NCBI RefSeq assembly: GCF_023634645.1
Contig: NZ_JAMKMR010000026.1
Span: forward strand, 1-46,984
Direction of reading: 5' to 3'
Length of the DNA: 46,984 bases
From: Vibrio sinus
GTDB lineage: Bacteria; Pseudomonadota; Gammaproteobacteria; Enterobacterales; Vibrionaceae
Positions 40,732-46,984 of this stretch are shown here, piece after piece; the first letter of the stretch is position 1, and each line of letters starts with the position of its first letter. The position numbers were made by a program, and so were the translations under genes. Under the pieces are notes generated by a model. That model was given only the letters and a program-made list of their open reading frames with translations. It was not told where the DNA came from and did no database searches.

Positions 40732-41364
40732 ATGGGAATACGAGCACAGCAAAAAGAGAAGACTCGGCGCTCACTCATTGACGCGGCATTTAATCAACTT
40801 AGTGCAGATCGAAGTTTTTCTAACCTTAGTTTGCGAGAGGTCTCCCGAGAAGCAGGTATCGCACCGACTTCTTTCTATCGTCACTTCAAAGATATGGACG
40901 AGCTTGGGCTTACGATGGTGGATGAGGGTGGGTTGATATTAAGGCAGCTAATGCGTCAAGCGAGACAAAGAATTGTCAAAGGCGGGAGTGTTATTCGCAC
41001 CTCTGTTGAGACGTTTATGGAGTTCATTGAGGGTCGGCCAAATGTATTTCGCTTGTTGTTGCGTGAGCGCTCAGGCACTACGTTTGCTTTTCGTACCGCT
41101 GTTGCTCGTGAGATTCAGCACTTTTCTGCGGAGCTTGCAGAGTATTTAATTCGTTCGGGTATGAGTCGAAGTGAGGCTGTTACTCAGGCGGAGGCGTCGG
41201 TGACCTTGGTGTTTAGTTCAGGTGCAGAGGCGTTAGATTTAAATAAGTCAGAACGAGAAGAATTGGCGGATAGGCTTATATTGCAGTTACGGATGATTGC
41301 CAAAGGTGCACATTGGTATCGTAAAGAACGGGAACGTAATCGATTAAAGAGGAGCCATAGCTAA
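40732..41364 (+). CDS. fabR: HTH-type repressor FabR
   Basis: FabR is the TetR-family regulator of unsaturated fatty acid genes (fabA, fabB). The 210-residue protein begins MGIRAQQKEKTRRSLIDAAF, almost the E. coli sequence, with the HTH in LSLREVSREAGIAPTSFYRHF. MRQARQRIVKGGSVIRTSVE and LLRERSGTTFAFRTAVAREI are conserved in the ligand domain. Its ribosome binding site is weak. Its TAA overlaps the yijD ATG. Confidence 0.96.
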   Translation: MGIRAQQKEKTRRSLIDAAFNQLSADRSFSNLSLREVSREAGIAPTSFYRHFKDMDELGLTMVDEGGLILRQLMRQARQRIVKGGSVIRTSVETFMEFIEGRPNVFRLLLRERSGTTFAFRTAVAREIQHFSAELAEYLIRSGMSRSEAVTQAEASVTLVFSSGAEALDLNKSEREELADRLILQLRMIAKGAHWYRKERERNRLKRSHS

Positions 41365-41753
41365 TGTCGAACGAGAATACCCCAGTTAATCGTGGTTCTG
41401 AGAAAAAAACGTTAATACTAGCGGTGATCGCTGGTATATGTGGTGACGCGATATTGTCTTCTATGACAATGAGCGAAGTCTCTTTCTCAATTTTTCCACT
41501 TATTGCTTTAGTGTTGGCATTACAAGCACTGTATCAAGAATATCTTCGCAATCCAGTATCAGAAGATATTCCATTGTTAGGTCTGGCTTGTTTTTTGGTT
41601 GGGGCTTTCGGCCATGCGGCGTTTATCAAAGCCCAGTATCCAAATGAAGGGTCTAACTTTCTCTCCATCATAGTATCGTTAGTCTTGCTGTTGTGGATAG
41701 GCTATAAATTGGGCTTTATGTCTCATAAAACCCCGAAAAAAGAACTGGAGTAG
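41364..41753 (+). CDS. yijD: DUF1422 inner-membrane protein YijD
   Basis: This 129-residue protein has four hydrophobic helices (about 16-33, 38-56, 71-90 and 96-117), a charged N-terminus and a lysine-rich C-tail. Its position after fabR, with a 1-bp TAATG overlap, identifies it as the DUF1422/YijD family. Function is unknown, but its conserved coupling to fabR suggests a membrane-lipid connection. Confidence 0.88.
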   Translation: MSNENTPVNRGSEKKTLILAVIAGICGDAILSSMTMSEVSFSIFPLIALVLALQALYQEYLRNPVSEDIPLLGLACFLVGAFGHAAFIKAQYPNEGSNFLSIIVSLVLLLWIGYKLGFMSHKTPKKELE

Positions 41754-41771
41754 ATCTTTTCCCATCATGGT

Positions 41772-41799
41772 AAACGAGCCAATTAGCGGCTCGTTTTTT
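41772..41799 (+). terminator. Terminator between yijD and trmA
   Basis: AAACGAGCC at 41772-41780 pairs with GGCTCGTTT at 41788-41796, followed by T5. It lies between convergent genes and may act both ways. Confidence 0.9.
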
Positions 41800-41805
41800 A
41801 TTCGG

Positions 41806-42915
41806 CTAAGCTTTTTTTTCCAATAAGACGCCAGCTTCAATATGATGAGTGTAGGGGAACTGATCAAACAGGGCGAAGCGGGTGATGTGGTGCGTCTCAC
41901 CTAAGATTGCCATATTGTCCAGTAAGGTCTCGGGATTACAGGAAATATAGAGGATGCGAGGGTAAGCTTGGACCATTTTGCAGGTGTCTATATCCATTCC
42001 TGCCCTTGGGGGATCAACGAAAATGGTCTGACAGTCATAGCTTTTTAAATCGATATTCGCTTGCTTTAAGCGGCGAAATTCGCGTTTACCTTCCATGGCT
42101 TCGGTGAACTCTTCTGCGGACATTCTAATAATTTGAACATTGTCTATATTGTTGGCAGCAATGTTAAACTGAGCGGAGTCCACCGATGGCTTGGCCAATT
42201 CTGTGGCCAGCACACGGTCAAAGTTCTGGGCAAGAGCCAGTGAAAAGTTTCCGTTGCCACAATAAAGTTCAAGCAAATCACCTTGGCTGTCTTTGGTGCA
42301 GTCCACAGCCCATTCAAGCATTTTTTCCGCCACTTTGGCATTTGGTTGAGTAAAGCTATTCTCTACTTGTTGATAAGTGTAATTCTGCCCATGGACACTC
42401 AACGACTCAACCACATAGTCTCTTTCAACCACGACTTTCATTTTTCGAGCACGGCCAATGATATTAATATTAAAACCGCGCTGTTCTAATACTACTTTTA
42501 ATTGTTGAACTTGCTCTTGCCAGTGCTCATCAAGGGGCTTGTGGTACAACAACGAGATAAGCACTTCACCACTTAAGGTAGACAGGAAGTCGACTTGAAA
42601 TAATTTTCGGCGCAGGGTGTCGTTGGATTTAACTTCCTGTATCAGTAATGGCATGAGTTGATTGATCAGCGAACTGGCTGCTGGAAATTGATCGACACGA
42701 TATTTTTCACGAGTGTGCTGATTAAACATGATGTAGTAAAGCTCATCACCCTCATGCCAAACGCGAAACTCGGCACGCATGCGATAGTTAAGTTTAGGGG
42801 ATGGGAAAACTTCGAGGTCGGGTGCGCTAAATGGAACGAACATATCAGTCAATCTTCGTTTTTTTTCTTCTAACTGAATGTCGTAGTTTTCAGGGTTAAC
42901 ATTAAGCGTCGCCAT
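41806..42915 (-). CDS. trmA: tRNA (uracil-54-C5)-methyltransferase
   Basis: TrmA makes ribothymidine at position 54 in the T-loop of tRNA. It has 369 residues, against 366 in E. coli. The motifs are RMRAEFRVWH, QVENSFTQPN, the SAM loop LLELYCGNGNFSLAL, TIFVDPPRAGMD, and the catalytic cysteine in YISCNPETLL. ATG 42915 follows GAGGAA at good spacing; an upstream start would add 18 non-family residues. It is divergent from btuB, the standard enteric order trmA-btuB-murI. Confidence 0.97.
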   Translation of the reverse strand: MATLNVNPENYDIQLEEKKRRLTDMFVPFSAPDLEVFPSPKLNYRMRAEFRVWHEGDELYYIMFNQHTREKYRVDQFPAASSLINQLMPLLIQEVKSNDTLRRKLFQVDFLSTLSGEVLISLLYHKPLDEHWQEQVQQLKVVLEQRGFNINIIGRARKMKVVVERDYVVESLSVHGQNYTYQQVENSFTQPNAKVAEKMLEWAVDCTKDSQGDLLELYCGNGNFSLALAQNFDRVLATELAKPSVDSAQFNIAANNIDNVQIIRMSAEEFTEAMEGKREFRRLKQANIDLKSYDCQTIFVDPPRAGMDIDTCKMVQAYPRILYISCNPETLLDNMAILGETHHITRFALFDQFPYTHHIEAGVLLEKKA

Positions 42916-43050
42916 AGAATTCCTCACGTCGGGTAGTGCGCATTGATTAAGAGCGCAGATTTTAGTCAATCTACTCTTGATGTCCAGCTTTGATGCTGAG
43001 TTTATTTCACCTGTTTATGCTTTGTTCGTGTACTAATTTGTTACTCAATC

Positions 43051-43079
43051 TAGACAAAATGTCATCCTCGCCATAATAT
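43051..43079 (+). promoter_or_regulatory. Probable btuB promoter
   Basis: TAGACA (43051-43056) and TAATAT (43074-43079) are 17 bp apart. The predicted start, near 43086, falls just before the first stem of the riboswitch, which supports the call. Confidence 0.55.
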
Positions 43080-43088
43080 CTTGCCCCA

Positions 43089-43263
43089 GCTGGTGACATC
43101 TAGCAGTTTAGATGGCTGAAAAGGGAATCTGGTGTAATTCCGGAACTGACGCGCAGCGGTAATTGAGAACGAAGGCTTATCTGACACTGCACTTCAAAGT
43201 GCGGGAAGTCTAGCTTTAGGAGGCCAGGTTTGGCCGTGCTCATAAGTCCGAATACCTGCCAGC
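43089..43263 (+). ncRNA. Cobalamin (B12) riboswitch
   Basis: The leader holds the conserved B12-box features in order: GGGAATCTGGTG near 43123-43134, GACGCGCAGCGGTAA near 43148-43162, GGGAAGTC near 43203-43210, and AAGTCCGAATACCTGCC near 43244-43260. GCTGG at 43089-43093 pairs with CCAGC at 43259-43263 and closes the aptamer. It should bind adenosylcobalamin or a related form and shut off btuB when B12 is plentiful. Confidence 0.95.
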
Positions 43264-43265
43264 AG

Positions 43266-43285
43266 CTAAAGCTTTCGAGCTTTAG
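43266..43285 (+). promoter_or_regulatory. Expression-platform hairpin of the B12 riboswitch
   Basis: CTAAAGCT (43266-43273) and AGCTTTAG (43278-43285) form a perfect 8-bp stem with a TTCG tetraloop. There is no T tract, so control is more likely at translation or by an mRNA structure near the btuB ribosome binding site (AGGA near 43303). Confidence 0.6.
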
Positions 43286-43318
43286 TTAGACTAACGCGTT
43301 ATAGGACTAAACATTCCA

Positions 43319-45178
43319 ATGAACAAATCTAACATAGCGATAGCAGTGGCATCGTTAGTATGCGCTGCGCCTTATGCGCAGGCCGAGGCCAAGCAGACAC
43401 CTTCATCTAGTCAACCCACTCAAGCCGATCAAACCATGGTGGTGATGGCCAGTCCATTTGAAGACCAAGTGAGTGATTTGATTGCGCCAGTACAAATCAT
43501 TACCAAGCAAGAAATTGATGCGATTCAAGCCAAATCTTTGACCCAAGTGTTGCAACGCTTGCCAGGAATACAAGTTTCCAATCAAGGTGGAATAGGACAA
43601 AACCAATCTGTGTTTATTCGCGGACGGGCTACCAAGAATATATTGGTGCTGATGAATGGCGTGAGAATCGGTAGTGCCACAACAGGACAGACAAATTTAG
43701 CCGCAATTCCATTAAGTGGCGTACAACGCATAGAAGTATTGCAAGGCCCTGAGGCTGCGGTGTATGGCTCTGATGCCGTTGCTGGTGTGATCAATATTAT
43801 CACCACTAGTGGTGTGGATGGAGCAAGCTCGGTCAGTGCTGGCTTGGGAAGCTATGGTCTATATGACGTCAGTGCGAATACATCAGCAACCAGTGAAGAC
43901 AACCGAGCTTGGTTAAATCTCTCTGCGACCCATCAGGCGGAGCGAGGTTACAATGTCCAACCCAATAGCACCAATCCACAAAATGCCGATGACGATGGAT
44001 TTAATACTCAATACCTAACCTTAGATATTGGCATCAAACAAACGCCCTATTTAACCTTAAAAGCCAATGGCTATTACCAGCGTCAGCATACCGCCTACGA
44101 TAGTAGCCCAGGTTATGCGGACAACACCAAAAATAACCTTTATGCGCTTGGCTTAGTTGGTCAATACAAAAAAGATAAGCTAACAAGCACCACAACTTTC
44201 TCCACCAACCAAGACAGTGGTGAATCTTATGGTCAGGGCAGCACTCCAGGTACCATCAGCACCAATCGCTATGCTATTGCTTGGCGAAACCTGTATAAAA
44301 CCAATGATAACTTGTCTTTATTAGGAGGAGTGGAATGGTATCAAGATAGGGTAAACAATACCTCTGCACAGTACACGGAAGATAGACGCAATAATTCTGC
44401 CGCCTACACTGGCGCACGTTTCAGTAAAGATAAGTTTGCTTCCGAAGTAAATGTGCGTTTTGACGACAATAGCGCCTATGGCAACTTTACCACTTATCAA
44501 TTAGCTTCAGGATATTGGTTAACTAAAGTAACACGTATCACTGGAAGCTATGGCACGTCGTTTAAAGCTCCCACATTTAATGATCTGTACTGGCCTGACG
44601 ACGGCAACGGTTACGTTGGTAACCCTAATTTGGTGCCGGAAAAGACTAAGGGCGGAGAGTTGGCGGTTGAATCAAAATTTTCTTTGCTTGATCTACGGTT
44701 ATCCGCTTACCAAAGCTCTGTCGAAAATATGATCACTTATAACTATAGTAATGGAACAGGTACTATGGTCAATGTTGGTAGAGCAAGAATTCGTGGCTAC
44801 GAAATAGTGGGTAAGTTTAACTTAGGTCCTATCTACAACCAGGTATCCTATGATTACTTGGATACTGAAAATGAGACCACCGGAAATGAATTACAACAAA
44901 GGGCTAAAAATAGCGCTAAGTGGAACGCCAGTTACTTGCTGGAAAACTGGCGACTTGAGCTAAGTTATTTATACCAAGGAAAACGATATAATGATTCTGC
45001 AAACACTCAAGTACTCGATCCATATTCCTTAGTTGATTTTGCCACTACGTACTATGTGAGTGATCACCTTTCCGTCGCGGGTAAAATCGGTAATCTATTT
45101 AATACTAATTATGAGACTGAAAAAGGCTACGCTACGCCGGGGCGTAACTACTACATCAGTACAACATACGATTTTTAA
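43319..45178 (+). CDS. btuB: Vitamin B12 TonB-dependent outer-membrane receptor
   Basis: BtuB imports cobalamin across the outer membrane using TonB energy. The 619-residue precursor has a signal peptide (about 1-22, cleavage after AQA) and a TonB box near QTMVVMAS (about 38-45). The plug domain contains VLQRLPGIQVSNQGGIGQ, IFIRGRATKNILVLMNGVRI and GPEAAVYGSDAVAGVINIIT-type blocks. A 22-strand barrel ends in the terminal Phe motif TTYDF. It is directly controlled by the upstream riboswitch, and B12 transport as substrate is supported by that. Confidence 0.96.
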   Translation: MNKSNIAIAVASLVCAAPYAQAEAKQTPSSSQPTQADQTMVVMASPFEDQVSDLIAPVQIITKQEIDAIQAKSLTQVLQRLPGIQVSNQGGIGQNQSVFIRGRATKNILVLMNGVRIGSATTGQTNLAAIPLSGVQRIEVLQGPEAAVYGSDAVAGVINIITTSGVDGASSVSAGLGSYGLYDVSANTSATSEDNRAWLNLSATHQAERGYNVQPNSTNPQNADDDGFNTQYLTLDIGIKQTPYLTLKANGYYQRQHTAYDSSPGYADNTKNNLYALGLVGQYKKDKLTSTTTFSTNQDSGESYGQGSTPGTISTNRYAIAWRNLYKTNDNLSLLGGVEWYQDRVNNTSAQYTEDRRNNSAAYTGARFSKDKFASEVNVRFDDNSAYGNFTTYQLASGYWLTKVTRITGSYGTSFKAPTFNDLYWPDDGNGYVGNPNLVPEKTKGGELAVESKFSLLDLRLSAYQSSVENMITYNYSNGTGTMVNVGRARIRGYEIVGKFNLGPIYNQVSYDYLDTENETTGNELQQRAKNSAKWNASYLLENWRLELSYLYQGKRYNDSANTQVLDPYSLVDFATTYYVSDHLSVAGKIGNLFNTNYETEKGYATPGRNYYISTTYDF

Positions 45179-45212
45179 TCTGGAGGATATTGGGGCATAA
45201 ATAGAGAGTGAA

Positions 45213-45240
45213 TTGCTTAATTTAATAGAGTCGGTATTAT
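45213..45240 (+). promoter_or_regulatory. Possible murI promoter
   Basis: TTGCTT (45213-45218) and TATTAT (45235-45240), 16 bp apart, lie 30 bp before the murI start and downstream of btuB. This would free murI from B12 control. Confidence 0.4.
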
Positions 45241-45269
45241 CTCTGTGTTTATAGCCCTAGGTAACCTGT

Positions 45270-46073
45270 GTGGACATGTCTTCAACCCATAATGTACTTG
45301 TTTTCGATTCTGGCGTCGGTGGTTTATCTGTGTTTAAAGAAATGCAGGCGCTGCTACCCAATCTGAACTATTGCTATGTTTTTGACAACGAAGCCTATCC
45401 ATACGGAGAGCTGTCACCGGAGACACTATTGTCTCGTGTGAGCTCAATTGTTGTGCGCCATGTAGAGTCGCAGAACATTGATTTGGTTGTGATTGCGTGC
45501 AATACCGCGAGTACAATTGTGCTACCAGCGTTAAGAGAAATGCTCAATATCCCAGTAGTAGGTGTTGTACCCGCAATAAAGCCTGCGTCATTGCTGGCCA
45601 ATGAATCCGTCGCACTTATTGCTACGCCAGCGACCATTACACGTCAATACACCCAAGATCTGATCCGCAATTTTGCCACTGGTAAAAAAGTGGAGATGAT
45701 CGGTTCCACTCGATTGGTTGATATGGCAGAGGCTAAATTACGTGGAGAGGTTGTAGATATTGAGGAGCTTCGCCAAATACTAAAACCAATTAAAGGTGCT
45801 GATGTGGCGGTATTAGGTTGCACGCATTTTCCTCTCATAAAAGAAGAAATTCAATTGGCATTAGGCAATGAAGTGACTTTGATTGATTCTGGAGAAGCCA
45901 TTGCGAGGCGGGTCAATGTGCTTATTCAACAGCTAGAAACGACCAAGCATTCCTCAATTAGGCCGCATCGCATCTTTAGCACTGCGCCTGCTCAGCAAGA
46001 AGGCGCGCTAAATGATTCTTTACGCACACTGGGATTTAGTCCAGTGGCGCCATTTCCGATTCAGGATGTTTAG
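45270..46073 (+). CDS. murI: Glutamate racemase
   Basis: MurI makes D-glutamate for peptidoglycan. It has 267 residues. The substrate loop FDSGVGGLSV is at 12-21, the two catalytic cysteines are Cys77 (IACNTAS) and Cys184 (LGCTHFPL), and NEAYPYGE is conserved. GTG 45270 has TAGG at suitable spacing; ATG 45276 is an alternative two codons in. Its last 38 bp overlap the convergent RRM gene. Confidence 0.95.
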   Translation: MDMSSTHNVLVFDSGVGGLSVFKEMQALLPNLNYCYVFDNEAYPYGELSPETLLSRVSSIVVRHVESQNIDLVVIACNTASTIVLPALREMLNIPVVGVVPAIKPASLLANESVALIATPATITRQYTQDLIRNFATGKKVEMIGSTRLVDMAEAKLRGEVVDIEELRQILKPIKGADVAVLGCTHFPLIKEEIQLALGNEVTLIDSGEAIARRVNVLIQQLETTKHSSIRPHRIFSTAPAQQEGALNDSLRTLGFSPVAPFPIQDV

Positions 46074-46488
46074 GATCATTGGCAATCCTAACTTTTAGAG
46101 TTCGCTGCATATAATCTTGCTCGTTAAGAGCATTGATTGCTGCGTCAACATCTGAGGAGGCCATAACGACAAAGCCGAATCCTCTTCTTTTCCCCGTACG
46201 TTTATCTTTCATTAAGCGAACTGCAAACACTTCACCATGTTTGGCAAACAATTCTCTGACGTGAGATTCATTCGCTTTGTAAGGCAGGTTTCCTACGTAT
46301 AGAGTTTTTGTTGACGCAGATGATGAAGACCCAGAGCCGTTACTAGAACTACAAAGTTTTAAAACAAATGTGGCTGCTATGACACCGATGACGAAAGTAG
46401 CCGCGGGAGGCAAGTAAACTTGCCAGAAGATAATGCCGCCAATTATGGCTAATGCAATTATTAATAGAGACGATTTATTAGAGTTCAT
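46036..46488 (-). CDS. Membrane-anchored RRM RNA-binding protein
   Basis: This 150-residue protein has two N-terminal hydrophobic helices (about 7-25 and 30-46), a Gly/Ser-rich linker (about 48-60), and one complete RRM. RNP2 is LYVGNL (about 63-68) and RNP1 is RRGFGFVVM (about 104-112). Its aromatic RNA-contact residues are retained. Stand-alone RRM proteins occur in several bacteria, and the membrane anchor is unusual. RNA targets are unknown. It overlaps the murI 3' end by 38 bp and may be expressed as an antisense neighbour. The gene lies just before an rRNA operon. Confidence 0.88.
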   Translation of the reverse strand: MNSNKSSLLIIALAIIGGIIFWQVYLPPAATFVIGVIAATFVLKLCSSSNGSGSSSSASTKTLYVGNLPYKANESHVRELFAKHGEVFAVRLMKDKRTGKRRGFGFVVMASSDVDAAINALNEQDYMQRTLKVRIANDPKHPESEMAPLD

Positions 46489-46679
46489 ATTTGAATACTA
46501 CATGTCAGGTGATAGAAATAAGAAGACTACTTTTAACAAAATAGACACAAGAATCTTACGTACATGCATGAAAATTTTCCAATAGATCGGTGTGATACAT
46601 CTCAAATGTTGTAATTTTATTCGAATTTAGTGACTTTGATGCATTATTAAGCAAATAAAAAGAAAATTCAAAAAAACAC

Positions 46680-46707
46680 TTGTCATGTTTTTAAGACCCC
46701 CTATAAT
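46680..46707 (+). promoter_or_regulatory. rRNA operon promoter P1
   Basis: TTGTCA (46680-46685) and TATAAT (46702-46707) are 16 bp apart. A GC-rich discriminator (GCCGCCTCACC) follows and an A-rich tract upstream (about 46650-46679) looks like an UP element. These are hallmarks of growth-rate-controlled rrn P1 promoters. Confidence 0.85.
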
Positions 46708-46787
46708 GCCGCCTCACCGACACGGAGTGAGACGAAAGTCACATGAAGACAACGTGTAGGAAAAGAGAAAAGAAACGAAATAAGTTC

Positions 46788-46815
46788 TTGACTCGATGAA
46801 AGATTAGCGTATCAT
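46788..46815 (+). promoter_or_regulatory. rRNA operon promoter P2
   Basis: TTGACT (46788-46793) and TATCAT (46810-46815) are 16 bp apart, about 108 bp after P1, the spacing typical of tandem rrn promoters. Confidence 0.8.
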
Positions 46816-46984
46816 ACGCACCCCTAACGACAACACCTTGAGGTGATAAAAAGTCGTAAGGAATTGCTCTTTAACAATATAAACCTATCAATCTGTGTGG
46901 GCACTCGTTGATGATAATCACTAGCTTCTTAGGAAGCAAAATGGTTTCAATGAACTGAGTGACCAATTCAAGTCTTCGGACTTG
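46816..46984 (+). other. 16S rRNA precursor leader with boxA
   Basis: The boxA antitermination motif TGCTCTTTAACA at 46865-46876 (in TTGCTCTTTAACAAT) is a standard element of the rRNA leader. The window ends before the mature 16S sequence. The final bases, CAAGTCTTCGGACTTG, form a small hairpin (stem CAAGTC/GACTTG) and lie in the leader. Confidence 0.88.

Noticed and set aside
42283..42873. Plus-strand short open frames within trmA
   Set aside because: They are shadows of the conserved trmA coding sequence.

Overview
The window reads as chromosomal DNA of a Vibrio or close Vibrionaceae relative. The evidence is gene order and protein family rather than a database match: hemCDXY opposite cyaA; cyaY-lptM-lysA-dapF-DUF484-xerC-yigB; rsmD opposite ftsY-ftsE-ftsX-rpoH; glpE-glpG; ubiC-ubiA opposite plsB; dgkA-lexA; sthA opposite fabR-yijD; and trmA opposite a cobalamin riboswitch, btuB and murI. 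It is mostly conserved housekeeping DNA. A tRNA-Asp at the left edge looks like the tail of one rRNA operon. Tandem rrn-type promoters and a boxA at the right edge are the head of another in the same direction, so the window appears to be the segment between two rRNA operons.

Layout. 1-3400: tRNA-Asp and its terminator, a nupC nucleoside transporter and a CPA1 Na+/H+ antiporter. 3400-10640: the haem operon hemC-hemD-hemX-hemY on the minus strand, divergent from cyaA (apparent TTG start, CRP-like site), with cyaY convergent. 10700-15360: the lptM-lysA-dapF-DUF484-xerC-yigB run. 15350-19470: a DTW-domain tRNA modification enzyme, an unusual multidomain lipoprotein, an EVE protein, and yigL with pldB. 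19600-22800: a small arsenate module (ArsR regulator, GAPDH paralogue, ArsJ exporter) and an unknown membrane protein. 22800-23680: a long AT-rich intergenic stretch holding an overlooked 27-residue membrane peptide gene. 23680-29400: yhgN, yhhL-rsmD, ftsY-ftsE-ftsX and rpoH. 29400-31500: a cluster of DnaA-box-like sites, glpE-glpG and an orphan FliL-like gene. 31600-36740: ubiC-ubiA, plsB, dgkA and lexA with two SOS boxes. 36740-39030: a methyltransferase with Fur-like sites, inserted between lexA and dinF. 39030-42920: sthA, fabR-yijD and trmA. 43050-46490: riboswitch-btuB, murI and a membrane-anchored RRM protein. 46680-46984: rRNA promoter and leader.

The functional groups are tetrapyrrole synthesis, diaminopimelate/lysine and peptidoglycan precursors (lysA, dapF, murI), cell division and protein targeting (ftsY, ftsEX), phospholipid synthesis and its control (plsB, dgkA, pldB, fabR), stress regulators (rpoH, lexA), and arsenate detoxification by the ArsJ route. 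I see no CRISPR array, prophage, insertion sequence or clear novel defence system. The observations most worth checking are the DnaA-box/GATC cluster at 29570-29825, the 21-copy hexanucleotide repeat inside ftsY, the hidden 27-residue gene with a palindrome over its promoter, the ArsR that lacks the usual arsenic-binding cysteines, and the competing 8-mers in the btuB leader.
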